A stretch of 64,000 nucleotides of DNA from Acidovorax sp. 106 (GTDB lineage: Bacteria; Pseudomonadota; Gammaproteobacteria; Burkholderiales; Burkholderiaceae_C): assembly GCF_003663825.1 (NCBI RefSeq), contig NZ_RCCC01000001.1, positions 1,248,501 to 1,312,500 of the forward strand, in the 5' to 3' direction. This document shows positions 53,767 through 63,984 of the stretch, piece after piece. Under the pieces are notes generated by a model. That model saw only the letters and a program-made list of their open reading frames with translations. It was not told the origin of the DNA and searched no databases. The stretch's first letter is position 1; every line of letters starts with the position of its first letter. A program made the position numbers and the translations under genes.

Positions 53767-56445
53767 ATGCCCACGCCCCGTATTCGCCAACTCTGGACGC
53801 TGCTGATCCTGCTCGCAGGCACAGTGGCCAGCATGTTCGCGGCGGGCCAGTGGGCATGGCATCGGTCCATGCTGGACGAAAGCGAGAGCGTGCAGCGCCA
53901 GCTGGGCCTGTACGGACAGGCGCTGGCCCAGCGCATCGACCGATACAGAACCCTGCCCGAGGTGCTGGCGCTGGACGCGCAGCTGCAGGGGGCCCTGCAG
54001 CACCCCCTGAGCGCTGCCCAGGTGCAGCAGCTGAACCTCAAGCTGGAGCAGGCCAACGGCGCCAGCCAGTCATCCACCCTCACCCTGCTCAACCGCGAGG
54101 GCCTGGCTGTGGCGGCCAGCAACTGGCGCACGGCCACCAGCAACGTGGGCGTGGACTACAGCTTTCGCCCCTACGTGCAGCAGGCGCTGGCCCAGGGGCG
54201 CGGCAGCTTCTACGGCATTGGCGTGACCACTGGCGAGGCGGGCTACTTCCTGTCGCAGGCCATCCGCGACGAAACCGGCCACATCCTGGGGCTGGTGGCC
54301 ATCAAGATTGCGCTGCAGGAGCTGGAACGTCAATGGCTGCAAACGCCCGACATCGTCCTGGCCTCGGACGCGCACGGGGTCGTCTTTTTGGCCAGCCAGG
54401 ACGCCTGGCGCTACCGCCTGCTGGAGCCCCTGGACGACGAAGAACGCCGCGAGCTGAACGCCACGCGGCAATACGCCGACCAGCCCCTGCGCCCCCTGGA
54501 CATGCGGGTGGACGAGCACATGGACAACGGTGGCCGCCTGGTGCAGGTGCAGCCTGCGCACGACATGCCCACCCTGCCCGCACGCGTGCTGTGGCAAACC
54601 CAGCCACTGCCCGGCACGCCCTGGCAACTGCACCTGGTGCACGAAACGCACAGCAGCGTGGCCGACAGCCGCTGGGCCGCCGCAGCCGGGGGGGGCGGCT
54701 GGCTCGCCTTGTCGCTATTGGTGCTGTTTGTGCGCCAGCGCCAACGCCTGGCTCGCCTGCGCCAGCGCAGCCGCCAGGAGCTGGAGACCGTGCTGCAACA
54801 GCATGCGCAAGAGCTGCGCACCGCGCAAGACGGCATCGTGCAGGCCGCGCAGCAGGCAGCGCAGCAGACGGACACGGGCCTCTCGCGCAGCCTGGAGCAT
54901 CTGCCCCAGGGCGTGGTCATCATCGACGCCGACCTGAAACTCGTGGCCTGGAACTCGCGCTACGTGCAGCTCTTTCGCTACCCCGCCGACCTGATGCAGG
55001 TGGGCCGCCCCATCGAAGACCTGATGCGGCACAACGCCCGCCGGGGCCTGCTGGGCCCCGGCCCGGTGGAAGAAGCCATCGAGCGCCGCCTGGCCCACCT
55101 GCGCAGCGCCACCCCCCACCTGCACGAAAGCGCCAAGGACGACGGCACCGTGCTGGAGATCCGGGGCAACCCGCTGCCCGAGGGCGGCTTTGTGACCAGC
55201 TACGCCGACATCACCAGCTACAAGAACGCTGCGCGCGAGCTGCGCTCGCTGGCCGATGCGCTGGAGCAGCGCGTGGCCGACCGCACCCGCGACCTGGACG
55301 CCGCACGGCGCGAGGCCGAGCAGGCCAACCGCTCCAAAACCCGCTTTGTGGCCGCCGCCGTGCACGACCTGCTGCAGCCGCTGAACGCCGCGCGCATGTT
55401 CAGCTCGCTGCTGCGCAGCCACCTGCAGGGTGATGCCGCCCAGCATGCGGCCGACAGCATCGAAGGCGCGCTGGCAGCGCAAGACGCCATCCTCAACAGC
55501 CTGCTCGACATATCGCGCATAGAGTCGGGCCAAATGGATGTGCATATCCATGACGTGGCCCTGGGACCGCTGCTGCAGGTGCTAGGCCACAATTTTGGGG
55601 TGCTGGCCGAAAGCCAGGGGCTGAAGCTGCGCTGCGTGCCCACACGCGCCGTGGTGCGCACCGACGAGAACCTGCTGCGGCGCATCGTGCAGAACTTTGT
55701 CTCCAACGCCATCCGCTACAGCCGGCACGGGCGCATCGTGGTGGGCTGCCGCAAGGCCGGAGACCACCTGCGCATTGAGGTGCACGACCAAGGCCCCGGC
55801 ATCCCCGAGGCGCTGCAGCGCGAGATCTTTGAGGAATTCCGCCGTCTGGACGAGGGCCGCGCCGACGACCGGGGCACAGGCCTGGGCCTGGCCATCGTCG
55901 AGCGACTGGGCCGCCTGCTGGGGCACGAGATCGGACTGCGCTCGCAGCTCGGGCGCGGCAGCGTGTTCTGGGTGTGCGTACCGTTGGGCGACCCAGCCGC
56001 CGCGCAACACACCGCCGCCCCGGCTACCACCCAGCAGCCCGGTGACGACGCGCCGCTGCGGGGCAGCAGCGCCTGGGTGATCGAAGACGACGGCCCCACC
56101 TGCGCCGCCACACGCGCCTTGCTGCAACGCTGGGGCTGCGACGTGCCACTGGCAGGCGGCCCGCAACAGGCACTGGAGCAGGCTCGCCCAGGGCAGGCGC
56201 CCCAGCTCGTGTTGCTGGACGTGCACTTGGGTGCTGGCCACCAGGGGCCCGAGGTGTATGCCGAACTGTGCCAACGCTGGGGCCAAAGCCCCGCCGTGAT
56301 CTTGGTCACCGCTGAGCGCGACGCAACACTGCGCCGCCAAGCCGCCGAACGCGGCTGGGGCTTTCTGGCCAAGCCGGTGCGAGCCCCAGCGCTGCGTGCG
56401 CTGGTGAGCCAGACGCTGCTGAGGTTGCAGCAGGGCATGCTTTGA
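53767..56445 (+). CDS. Hybrid sensor histidine kinase, probable C4-dicarboxylate sensor
   Basis: An 892-residue membrane kinase. Segment 1 spans about 9-28, then a periplasmic dCache-like domain (to about 310) with SNVGVDYSFRPYVQQALAQG, as in DctB-type organic-acid sensors. Then segment 2, a coiled coil, a PAS domain (about 375-485), a kinase core with H533 in AVHDLLQPLNAARMF, ATPase boxes NFVSNAIRYS, DQGPGIP and GTGLGLAIVERLG, and a C-terminal receiver with D818 in VLLDVHLG. It is divergent from dctA. The probable output partner is the LuxR-type regulator at 58085. The start at 53767 is preferred over codons 21 residues upstream. Confidence 0.92.
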   Translation: MPTPRIRQLWTLLILLAGTVASMFAAGQWAWHRSMLDESESVQRQLGLYGQALAQRIDRYRTLPEVLALDAQLQGALQHPLSAAQVQQLNLKLEQANGASQSSTLTLLNREGLAVAASNWRTATSNVGVDYSFRPYVQQALAQGRGSFYGIGVTTGEAGYFLSQAIRDETGHILGLVAIKIALQELERQWLQTPDIVLASDAHGVVFLASQDAWRYRLLEPLDDEERRELNATRQYADQPLRPLDMRVDEHMDNGGRLVQVQPAHDMPTLPARVLWQTQPLPGTPWQLHLVHETHSSVADSRWAAAAGGGGWLALSLLVLFVRQRQRLARLRQRSRQELETVLQQHAQELRTAQDGIVQAAQQAAQQTDTGLSRSLEHLPQGVVIIDADLKLVAWNSRYVQLFRYPADLMQVGRPIEDLMRHNARRGLLGPGPVEEAIERRLAHLRSATPHLHESAKDDGTVLEIRGNPLPEGGFVTSYADITSYKNAARELRSLADALEQRVADRTRDLDAARREAEQANRSKTRFVAAAVHDLLQPLNAARMFSSLLRSHLQGDAAQHAADSIEGALAAQDAILNSLLDISRIESGQMDVHIHDVALGPLLQVLGHNFGVLAESQGLKLRCVPTRAVVRTDENLLRRIVQNFVSNAIRYSRHGRIVVGCRKAGDHLRIEVHDQGPGIPEALQREIFEEFRRLDEGRADDRGTGLGLAIVERLGRLLGHEIGLRSQLGRGSVFWVCVPLGDPAAAQHTAAPATTQQPGDDAPLRGSSAWVIEDDGPTCAATRALLQRWGCDVPLAGGPQQALEQARPGQAPQLVLLDVHLGAGHQGPEVYAELCQRWGQSPAVILVTAERDATLRRQAAERGWGFLAKPVRAPALRALVSQTLLRLQQGML

Positions 56446-56500
56446 TGCTATGTTTTCAATAGCGCATAGCGCTTAATTTATAAGCGCTAGGTACCTATTT
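56445..56500. repeat. AGCGCTT palindromic repeat between kinase and NYN genes
   Basis: TGCTATGTTTTCAATAGCG then CATAGCGCTT-aatttat-AAGCGCTAGGTACCTATTT. It starts at the kinase stop codon and runs into the end of the convergent MazG-NYN gene, supplying its last bases. It may act as terminator for both. Confidence 0.8.
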
Positions 56501-58009
56501 CGCCTTGAAGTAGGTGACCCTCTTGCCATCCGATGCGGTGGCCACGTCCTTACGAGCCTCCAGCAAGCCAAGCACGCGCAGCGCCATGGCCGCCGGGTCT
56601 TCAGCCCGTGCGGCATGGGTCTGGATGTGCTTGAGCAAGCCTTCACGTTGCCGGGGCTTGTTAGTGGTCATTTTTTGAAGGCTGGACAGCACCGCCCGCG
56701 CCACCTGGGCTGCAGTGGGGGATTGCGCCGTCTTCGCCAAGGTCTTACCAACGGCAGGGATGGGCGGCTTGGGTGGGGTCGAAGCAGCGGACTTCTTCAG
56801 CACCGGCGGCTGTGCGGGCACTTTGGCTGCAGATGCTTTCTTTGCAGCGGCGGCCTTTGCAGTCACCGCCTTGGGAGCCGCTTTTTTGACCGCAGGGTGG
56901 GCCACAGCAGCAGGTGGATAGGACACCGCATCGCCCTTGACCACCACCCGCTTCCGCGCCTGCAATTGCGCCAGGGCGTGCGATGTGCGCGCAGACCTGG
57001 CACTGGGCTCGCCCAACCAACTTTGCAGCAGCACCAACAGCGCATCCTTCTGCACGGGGCGGTGAGGTGGAGCCAGCCCATCCAGTTGTGCCAGCAGTTG
57101 CTGCATGTCTGCCCGCGTGGCCTGGGTGCGGGCCGGAGCAGCTTTTGCAGGCGCAGGCCGTTGTGCCACAGCTTTCGCTGTGGTCTTGACCGTCGCCTCC
57201 ACCGCAGGGTTCACCGCCGACGGGGGCTCTGGCTGCGGCACTGGCGCGGACTTCAGTGCGATGGGTGAGGCGGGCGGTGTCAGCATCCTGCGAAACCCAT
57301 ACCGCTGCGCATCAAACCCCAGCTCCCTTGCATGCGCGAGCATGGGTTCATAACCCTGGTCGTTGGAAACGACCACAAACGTGCCCTCTGGCTGACGGGC
57401 CGAGATGTATCCAACGTAGTAAGCCAGCTGAAAATCCAGCGCGTTTCTGCCCGCTCCCGTTCTCGGGACCTGCGTCACCTGCTCTGCCCCGTAAACCTGC
57501 TGATGTCCTGCAGGGTCCACGGTCTGATGCGGGCCATGGAACAACCACACATGCGTGCCCTGCGGCACCAGGGCCTGGAGTTCATCGCCCTTGGGCTGCA
57601 CGTTTTCCCAATCGACGAGCAAGTGCACCCTGGGGGCTGTCGGTGCTGGCATGGCCGCCACAACGGCAGCGGGCGTGGGAGGCTCCAACTCCGGGTGCTT
57701 GGGTGGGTGTTCAAGCGCCTTGGCACGCAGCGTCTGCTCCACGGCCTCTGGCAGATCAACCCCAGCCTGGTCTGCCAGTTGCACCAGACACAACAGCACG
57801 TCGGCGATCCGATGGGCCACGCGCTCTTTGTGGACAGGGTCGCGTGCCACACCCCGCGATTCGCTCAGCGTCGTCCACTGGAACAGCTCCAGCAGTCCCG
57901 CCGCCTCCACCGTCAGCGCCATGGCTAAGTTCTTTGGCGCGTGGCGAGACTGCCAATCACGGGCTGCAGCAAAACTGCGCAGCCGGGTTTGTAGCGCTGG
58001 AAAATCCAC
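56495..58009 (-). CDS. Fusion: degenerate MazG-like domain, NYN ribonuclease domain, two winged-helix-like modules
   Basis: A 504-residue soluble protein with GTG start (AGGAG eight bases before). Residues 1-100 resemble MazG/dCTP-pyrophosphatase (EAAGLLELFQW; HRIADVLLCLVQLAD), but two of four metal ligands are replaced (Gly38 for Glu; Arg67 for Glu). Residues 125-245 are a NYN/PIN-like nuclease with D133 and N136 in LVDWENV, D192 in ALDFQLAYY, and D217 in VVSNDQGYEPML. Two C-terminal modules (about 295-360 and 425-504), joined by an Ala/Lys linker, each end in a ...K.V....G..V.Y wing. A role in RNA cleavage is inferred; the MazG part may bind nucleotides without hydrolysis. It sits between a kinase and its probable regulator. 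Confidence 0.78.
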   Translation of the reverse strand: MDFPALQTRLRSFAAARDWQSRHAPKNLAMALTVEAAGLLELFQWTTLSESRGVARDPVHKERVAHRIADVLLCLVQLADQAGVDLPEAVEQTLRAKALEHPPKHPELEPPTPAAVVAAMPAPTAPRVHLLVDWENVQPKGDELQALVPQGTHVWLFHGPHQTVDPAGHQQVYGAEQVTQVPRTGAGRNALDFQLAYYVGYISARQPEGTFVVVSNDQGYEPMLAHARELGFDAQRYGFRRMLTPPASPIALKSAPVPQPEPPSAVNPAVEATVKTTAKAVAQRPAPAKAAPARTQATRADMQQLLAQLDGLAPPHRPVQKDALLVLLQSWLGEPSARSARTSHALAQLQARKRVVVKGDAVSYPPAAVAHPAVKKAAPKAVTAKAAAAKKASAAKVPAQPPVLKKSAASTPPKPPIPAVGKTLAKTAQSPTAAQVARAVLSSLQKMTTNKPRQREGLLKHIQTHAARAEDPAAMALRVLGLLEARKDVATASDGKRVTYFKAK

Positions 58010-58018
58010 CCCTCACTC

Positions 58019-58071
58019 CTATTTTCATAGCTGCCAGCGCTTAATTGACGTGCGCCAGAGCCTATTTTTAT
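58019..58071. repeat. AGCGCTT palindromic repeat between NYN and regulator genes
   Basis: CTATTTTCATAGCTGCCAGC, GCTTAATTGACGTGCGCCAG, AGCCTATTTTTATC. The right arm has drifted. It lies in the 75-base gap between two minus-strand genes. Confidence 0.7.
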
Positions 58072-58084
58072 CAAAACCGTCCCG

Positions 58085-58729
58085 TCAAACGGGCTCCGTC
58101 CCCTCCGCCTCCAGGCTCTTGACCAGCACCGCCGCCTGCGTGCGGCTGTAGCAAGCCAGCTTCTTCAGGATGGCGGTGACATGCACCTTCACGGTGTTCT
58201 CGGCCAGGCCCAGCTCGGCAGCGATCTGTTTGTTGAGCAAACCATCCGCCAAACACAGCAGCACGCGGAACTGCTGCGGAGTGAGCTGCGCCAGGCGCGC
58301 GGCCAGCTCGGCGTCGGCCTCGGAGCGCTCGGCCGCCATGGGCGGGAACCAACTGCCGCCGTCGAGCACGGCGGCAATCGCTTCGCCCATGGCCTCGGCG
58401 GGGGCCGACTTGGGGATGAAGCCCGCCGCACCGAACTGCTGCGCGCGGCGGATGACGCGCGGGTGGTCGTTGGACGAGATGATGACCACGGGCAGCTCGG
58501 GGTATTCGCCGCGCACATGCAGCAGGGCCGAGAAGCCGCGCGCGCCGGGCATGCTCAAGTCCAGCAGCACCAGCTCCACCTCGGGGTGCTCTTGCAGCGC
58601 CTGGCCCAGGGTGGCGGCGCTGGCGGCCTCGAGCGTGCGGAAATGGGGCAGACGCTCGCGCAGCACATGCAGCACAGCAGCGCGGAACAGGGGGTGGTCG
58701 TCAGCGACGAGGAGCGTGGGCTCGGTCAT
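58085..58729 (-). CDS. LuxR/NarL-type response regulator
   Basis: A 214-residue regulator: receiver (1-120) with D10/D11, phospho-acceptor D57 in LVLLDLSMPG and K107 in GFIPKSA; helix-turn-helix (about 147-205) with LTPQQFRVLLCLADGLLNKQ and LGLAENTVKVHVTAILKKL. It is the likely partner of the hybrid kinase at 53767 even though another gene lies between them and it is on the other strand. Related pairs control C4-dicarboxylate or monocarboxylate uptake, so dctA is the expected target. The start at 58729 is at the receiver's first strand. Confidence 0.9.
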   Translation of the reverse strand: MTEPTLLVADDHPLFRAAVLHVLRERLPHFRTLEAASAATLGQALQEHPEVELVLLDLSMPGARGFSALLHVRGEYPELPVVIISSNDHPRVIRRAQQFGAAGFIPKSAPAEAMGEAIAAVLDGGSWFPPMAAERSEADAELAARLAQLTPQQFRVLLCLADGLLNKQIAAELGLAENTVKVHVTAILKKLACYSRTQAAVLVKSLEAEGTEPV

Positions 58730-58789
58730 GGGCTCAGTCTGCCACGGCGCAGGCGGCCTGGGTTGCATGAAGAGCCGCTTGAAGGGGCA

Positions 58790-59713
58790 TCACCGCCCCT
58801 CCCAAAACGCAGGCCGCGCGTATTGCTGCTTGAGGTAGTCGATCCACAGCCGCACACGCAGCGGCAGGTGCTTGCGCTGCGGGAACACCACGTAAATGCC
58901 GTTGGGCGGTGCAGCGAACTCGCCCAGCACCTCCACCAGGCGCCCGGCGGCAATCTCGGCCTCCACCTCCCAAGTGCTGCGCCAGGCAATGCCGTAGCCC
59001 GCCAGGCACCAGTCGTGCAACACCTGGCCGTCGGAGCAGTCCAGCGGGCCACCGGGCTTGAGGTGCAGCAGCTCTTGGCCACCGCCCTGGGTCGGGATGC
59101 GGAACGCCCAGCCACGCACTTGCGAGGCTTCGCTAGACAGCGTGAGGCAGTCAAACTGCACCAGCTCGCTCGGGTGGTGGGGCGTGCCGTGGCGCTGCAA
59201 ATAGGCGGGCGTGGCCACGCACAGGCGGCGGTTGTCGGCAATGCGCAGGCTCACCAGCGAAGAATCCGGCAAGTCGCCCACGCGCACGGCGCAGTCATAG
59301 CCTTCGCCCGCCATGTCCACCACGCGGTCGCTGAGGTTCAGGGAGATGGTCACGTCCGGGTGCAATTCGCGAAAGCGCGGCACCAAGGGTGCGACATGGC
59401 GGCGCCCAAAGCCTGCCGGGGCGGTGATGCGCAGTTGCCCCGTGGCCTTCACCCCGCCCGCAGAGACGCTGGCCTCGGCATTCGCCACGTCCGCCAGCAT
59501 GCGCTGGCAGTCTTCCAAAAAGGCGCTGCCCTCGTGCGTGAGGCTGATGCGCCGCGTGGTGCGCACCAGCAGCTTCACGCCCAAGTGGGCCTCCAGCGCG
59601 TCCAGGCGGCGGCCCATGATGGCCGGGGCCACCCCTTCGGCCTTGGCGGCGGCGGTGAGGCTGCCGCGCGTGGCTACCGACACGAAGGATTCAAAGGCTT
59701 TGAGCTTGTCCAT
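58790..59713 (-). CDS. LysR-family regulator, CrgA-like
   Basis: A 307-residue LysR regulator with helix-turn-helix at about 1-60 (MDKLKAFESFVSVATRGSLT; APAIMGRRLDALEAHLGVKL) and a binding domain ending about 295. ITAPAGFGRRHVAPLVPRF and RLCVATPAYLQRHGTPHHP are typical of the CrgA/DsdC-like group. It is divergent from malate synthase G with 224 bases between, so control of glcB is likely. The start at 59713 is the standard position; nine codons upstream are also open. Confidence 0.93.
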   Translation of the reverse strand: MDKLKAFESFVSVATRGSLTAAAKAEGVAPAIMGRRLDALEAHLGVKLLVRTTRRISLTHEGSAFLEDCQRMLADVANAEASVSAGGVKATGQLRITAPAGFGRRHVAPLVPRFRELHPDVTISLNLSDRVVDMAGEGYDCAVRVGDLPDSSLVSLRIADNRRLCVATPAYLQRHGTPHHPSELVQFDCLTLSSEASQVRGWAFRIPTQGGGQELLHLKPGGPLDCSDGQVLHDWCLAGYGIAWRSTWEVEAEIAAGRLVEVLGEFAAPPNGIYVVFPQRKHLPLRVRLWIDYLKQQYARPAFWEGR

Positions 59714-59733
59714 GGCAAATTTTTTGTATGAAA

Positions 59734-59790
59734 TTGGCATCCAGCGCTTTATAAATAAGCGCTAGCAGCTCACTTTTTGATAGCAAATAT
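59734..59790. repeat. AGCGCTT palindromic repeat in the LysR-glcB promoter region
   Basis: GCATCCAGCGCTT-tataaat-AAGCGCTAGCAGCTCAC then TTTTTGATAGCAAAT. It occupies the part of the divergent promoter region nearest the LysR gene. The rest of the gap (59791-59937) is AT-rich with TTTGCAAAAAAG and ATATTTGCAATAC, possible regulator sites for glcB. Confidence 0.85.
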
Positions 59791-59937
59791 CCTCAAGCGG
59801 CCATCGTATCTACTTTTGCAAAAAAGTCACTGGTTTAGAGATTTTCAGCATCTTTATACACATGGATATTTGCAATACAGTGTGTCCATCGTCGCCAGTT
59901 CCGGCATTTTTCATTCCTTCTTCCAGAGAGCTTTTCC

Positions 59938-62157
59938 ATGACCGACCGCACCTCCCTCCACGGCCTGCAAGTGGCCACCTCCCTGTTCCGCTTTGTCGAA
60001 GACAAGGTGCTGCCCGGCACCGGTGTAGGCAGTGCCGATTTCTGGAAGGGTTTTGACGCCATCGTGGCCGACCTGGCCCCGCGCAACATCGCCCTGCTGG
60101 CCGAGCGCGACCGCCTGCAGACCGAGCTGGACACCTGGCACAAGGCCAACCCAGGCCCCATCCAGAACATGGTGGCCTACCGCAGCTTTCTCGAAAAGAT
60201 CGGCTACCTGGTGCCCCAGCCCGCCGAGGTGAAGGCGACCACCGCCAACGTGGACGATGAGCTGGCCACCCAGGCCGGGCCGCAACTGGTGGTACCCATC
60301 CTGAACGCACGCTATGCGCTGAACGCCGCCAACGCCCGCTGGGGCAGCCTGTATGACGCGCTGTATGGCACAGATGCCATCAGCGAAGAAGGCGGCGCCA
60401 CGAAATTGGGTGAAGGGGGCAAGGGCTACAACCCCGTGCGTGGCGCCAAGGTGATTGCGTTTGCACGCCAGGTGCTGGATGACACCGCGCCGTTGACCGC
60501 TGGCTCGCACAAGGATTCGACGGGCTATCGTGTAGACGGCGGGCAGCTGGTCGTGTCGCTTGCCAATGGCGCCACCACAGGCCTCAAGGACGCATCGCAG
60601 TTCAAGGGCTACCAAGGCAACGCCGCCGCGCCTTCGTCGGTGCTGCTGCAGCACAACGGCCTGCATCTGGACATCCAGATCGACCGCACCACCCCCATCG
60701 GCCAGAGCGACGCTGCGGGCGTGAGCGACCTGGTGCTGGAGGCCGCGCTCTCCACCATCCTGGACCTGGAAGACTCCGTGGCCGCCGTGGACGCCGAGGA
60801 CAAGGTGCTGGGCTACAGCAACTGGCTGGGCATCATCCAGGCTACGCTGACCGAGCAGGTCTCCAAGGGTGGCAAGACCTTCACGCGTGGGCTGAACCCG
60901 GACCGCGTCTACACGGCTCCAGCCGGTGGCGAGGTCCGCCTGCATGGCCGCTCGCTGATGTTCTTGCGCAATGTGGGCCACCTGATGACCAACCCGGCCA
61001 TCCTATGGACCGACGCGCAAGGTGCAGAGCGCGAGATCCCCGAAGGCATCATGGATGCGGTGGTGACCACAGCCATCGCCCTGCACGACCTACAAGGCCA
61101 CGGCAAGGACGGAATCCGCAACTCTCGCAAGGGCAGCGTGTACATCGTCAAGCCCAAGATGCACGGCCCCGCCGAAGTGGGCTTTGCTGCCGAGCTGTTT
61201 GGCCGCGTCGAGAAGCTGCTGGGCTTACCTGACAGCACCGTCAAGCTGGGCATCATGGACGAAGAGCGCCGCACCTCCGTCAACCTCAAGGCCTGCATTG
61301 CCGCCGCATCGAGCCGCGTGGCGTTCATCAACACCGGCTTCCTGGACCGCACGGGCGACGAGATGCACACCGCCATGCTGGCGGGCCCCATGATCCGCAA
61401 GGGCGACATGAAGACCAGCGCCTGGATCCAGTCGTACGAGAAGAACAATGTGCTGGTGGGCCTCTCCTGTGGCCTGCGCGGCAAGGCGCAGATCGGCAAG
61501 GGCATGTGGGCCATGCCCGACCTGATGGCAGAGATGCTCAAACAGAAAATTGCCCACCCCAAGGCCGGTGCCAACACCGCCTGGGTGCCAAGCCCCACGG
61601 GCGCCACGCTGCACGCGCTGCATTACCACCAGGTAAAGGTGAGCGACATCCAGATCGAGCTGGAAAAGACCGACGTGAACGCCGAGCGCGACAACCTGCT
61701 GACCGGCCTGCTGACCATCCCCGTCACCGCCAACCCCACCTGGACCGACGCTGAAAAGCAGCAAGAGCTGGACAACAACGCACAGGGCATCCTGGGCTAC
61801 GTAGTGCGCTGGGTGGACCAGGGCGTGGGCTGCTCGAAGGTGCCCGACATCAACGACGTGGGCCTGATGGAAGACCGTGCCACGCTGCGCATCAGCAGCC
61901 AGCACATGGCCAACTGGCTGCACCACGGCGTGGTGACCGAGGCCCAAGTGCGCGAAACCTTCGAGCGCATGGCCGCCAAGGTGGACAAGCAAAACGCTGG
62001 CGATGCGCTCTACCAGCCCATGGCCGGCCACTTCGACACCAGCATGGCCTACCAGGCGGCGTGCGATCTGGTCTTCAAGGGCAAGGAGCAGCCCAGCGGC
62101 TACACCGAGCCGCTGCTGCATGCCTGGCGCCTGAAGGTGAAGGCCTCGGCAAAGTAA
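59938..62157 (+). CDS. glcB: Malate synthase G
   Basis: Condenses glyoxylate with acetyl-CoA to malate in the glyoxylate bypass and glycolate use. The 739-residue protein is full length for isoform G. Landmarks: [118 protein letters not shown]. The divergent LysR gene probably regulates it. It fits with dctA and the dicarboxylate two-component system as part of organic-acid metabolism in this end of the window. Confidence 0.97.
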   Translation: MTDRTSLHGLQVATSLFRFVEDKVLPGTGVGSADFWKGFDAIVADLAPRNIALLAERDRLQTELDTWHKANPGPIQNMVAYRSFLEKIGYLVPQPAEVKATTANVDDELATQAGPQLVVPILNARYALNAANARWGSLYDALYGTDAISEEGGATKLGEGGKGYNPVRGAKVIAFARQVLDDTAPLTAGSHKDSTGYRVDGGQLVVSLANGATTGLKDASQFKGYQGNAAAPSSVLLQHNGLHLDIQIDRTTPIGQSDAAGVSDLVLEAALSTILDLEDSVAAVDAEDKVLGYSNWLGIIQATLTEQVSKGGKTFTRGLNPDRVYTAPAGGEVRLHGRSLMFLRNVGHLMTNPAILWTDAQGAEREIPEGIMDAVVTTAIALHDLQGHGKDGIRNSRKGSVYIVKPKMHGPAEVGFAAELFGRVEKLLGLPDSTVKLGIMDEERRTSVNLKACIAAASSRVAFINTGFLDRTGDEMHTAMLAGPMIRKGDMKTSAWIQSYEKNNVLVGLSCGLRGKAQIGKGMWAMPDLMAEMLKQKIAHPKAGANTAWVPSPTGATLHALHYHQVKVSDIQIELEKTDVNAERDNLLTGLLTIPVTANPTWTDAEKQQELDNNAQGILGYVVRWVDQGVGCSKVPDINDVGLMEDRATLRISSQHMANWLHHGVVTEAQVRETFERMAAKVDKQNAGDALYQPMAGHFDTSMAYQAACDLVFKGKEQPSGYTEPLLHAWRLKVKASAK

Positions 62158-62162
62158 GAGGT

Positions 62163-62221
62163 CACTATAAAAACAATAGCTGCTAGCGCTTATAAATTGG
62201 GCGCTAGTGGCTATTTTTTAT
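62163..62221. repeat. AGCGCTT palindromic repeat after glcB
   Basis: CACTATAAAAACAATAGCTG, CTAGCGCTT-ataaatt-GGGCGCTAG, TGGCTATTTTTTA. The long arms plus the T6 end make it a plausible terminator for glcB. The 219-base gap to the chemoreceptor gene holds nothing else. Confidence 0.85.
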
Positions 62222-62376
62222 GGATATTGCATACAGGCTATCTCTGGAATCACCTACACAGCCAACGCCGCCTGCGTGGCATTTAAAAGACAAGCGCTCT
62301 GGCAAACGCGCAGTACACCTCAAGTTTGAAATGGAGGATGTCGAAAATAGAAGTGAGTAACCACCCTTGATTCGAC

Positions 62377-63984
62377 ATGCACATCCACCACCTCTCCATC
62401 GGCAGCCGCTTGGCGCTGGCGTTTTCTGCCGTGATTTTCCTCACGGCGGCCATTCTGGGCATTGGCATCTGGCAGCTGCAGGCCATTGCCAGCGAGACCG
62501 ATGCCATGATGGAGCGACCGCTGACCAAGGAGCGCTTGGTCTCTGACTGGTATCGCACCATCCACACCAGCGTGCGTCGCACCACCGCAGTGGCCAAGAG
62601 CTCCGATCCGTCTCTGGCCACATTCTTCGCCCCTGAAAACGCAGAGGCCTCGCGCAACTCCACAGAGCAGCAAAAGCAAATCGAGGCCCTGCTGGAAACG
62701 CCCGAGGAAAAGGCCCTGTTTGCCACGTTGTCGCAAGCCCGCCAGCGCTACATTGCGGCACGCGATGCGGTGAACAAAGCCAAAGCCGATGGCCAGGCCG
62801 AGGAGGCAGAAAAGCGTTTCGACAGCGATTTCCGTCCCGCAGGCGTGGCTTATCTGGACAGCCTGCAAGCCCTGCTGGACCAGCAGCGCGCCAGCATCAA
62901 TACCGCCGCAGCGAACGTGCAAAGGGGCTACACCCGGGGCCGCGTGCTCATGATCAGCTTGGGCGCGTTGGCACTGCTCACTGCTACGGCCCTGGCGTAC
63001 ATCATCACCCGCAGCATCACCCGCCCCCTGCACCGCGCCGTGGTGGTGGCCCAGACGGTGGCCAGTGGAGACCTGAGCACCCAGGCCGGTGCCGCCGCCA
63101 GCGCCCGCGACGAAACCGGCCAACTGCTGCGCGCACTGGATGCCATGAGCGAGCAACTGCGCTCCACCGTCGGTCAAGTGCGCCAGGGGGCGGAGACGAT
63201 TGCGCTGGCCTCCAGCGAAATTGCGCGGGGCAATCTGGACCTGTCCAGCCGCACGGAAGAGCAAGCCAGCGCACTGCAGGAGACGGCAGCGTCCATGGAG
63301 CAGATGACCGCCACCGTGCGACAAAACGCAGACAACGCCCGGCAAGCCAACCAGCTGGCACAAGACGCATCCAGTCTGGCCCAGCGGGGCGGCACAGTGG
63401 TGGGCAATGTGGTGAGCACGATGGGCGGGATCCACACCGCCTCCCGCAAAATCGTGGACATCATCTCGGTCATCGATGGCATTGCCTTCCAAACCAACAT
63501 CCTGGCCCTGAACGCGGCCGTGGAAGCCGCCCGCGCGGGCGAGCAGGGGCGCGGCTTTGCCGTAGTGGCTGGCGAGGTCCGCACCCTGGCCCAGCGCAGT
63601 GCAGCGGCAGCCAAGGAGATCAAGGGGTTGATCGACGACTCGGTGCAGCAAGTGGACGCGGGCAACCGGCTCGTAGAAGAGGCGGGCACCGTCATCCGCG
63701 ATGTAGTGAGTGGCGTGCAGCGCGTGACCCACATCGTGGGCGAGATCAGCGCGGCCAGCCAGGAACAGACGGGTGGCCTGGAACAGGTGAACCGGGCCAT
63801 CGCCCAGATGGACCAGGTCACCCAGCAAAATGCCGCCCTGGTGGAAGAGGCGGCCGCCGCCACAGGCTCGCTGGAATCCCAGGCTACCCAACTGGTGCAG
63901 GCCGTGGCGGTTTTCAGCTTGGGCAATGCAGATGCCGGGCGGCTGCAGCGTCACCCCGGCGCTGCGTTGCCCATCGCGGCCTGA
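62377..63984 (+). CDS. Methyl-accepting chemotaxis protein
   Basis: A 535-residue inner-membrane chemoreceptor. Membrane segment 1 spans about 10-32; a four-helix periplasmic sensor follows (about 33-190, [20 protein letters not shown]); segment 2 spans about 192-212; then a HAMP domain ([20 protein letters not shown]) and the signalling coiled coil with the hairpin tip [20 protein letters not shown]. Methylation-type segments flank it ([20 protein letters not shown]). It reports ligand binding to CheA/CheW. The tail is short and lacks a CheR-docking pentapeptide. The ligand is unknown; nearby dicarboxylate genes are suggestive only. Confidence 0.95.
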   Translation: MHIHHLSIGSRLALAFSAVIFLTAAILGIGIWQLQAIASETDAMMERPLTKERLVSDWYRTIHTSVRRTTAVAKSSDPSLATFFAPENAEASRNSTEQQKQIEALLETPEEKALFATLSQARQRYIAARDAVNKAKADGQAEEAEKRFDSDFRPAGVAYLDSLQALLDQQRASINTAAANVQRGYTRGRVLMISLGALALLTATALAYIITRSITRPLHRAVVVAQTVASGDLSTQAGAAASARDETGQLLRALDAMSEQLRSTVGQVRQGAETIALASSEIARGNLDLSSRTEEQASALQETAASMEQMTATVRQNADNARQANQLAQDASSLAQRGGTVVGNVVSTMGGIHTASRKIVDIISVIDGIAFQTNILALNAAVEAARAGEQGRGFAVVAGEVRTLAQRSAAAAKEIKGLIDDSVQQVDAGNRLVEEAGTVIRDVVSGVQRVTHIVGEISAASQEQTGGLEQVNRAIAQMDQVTQQNAALVEEAAAATGSLESQATQLVQAVAVFSLGNADAGRLQRHPGAALPIAA

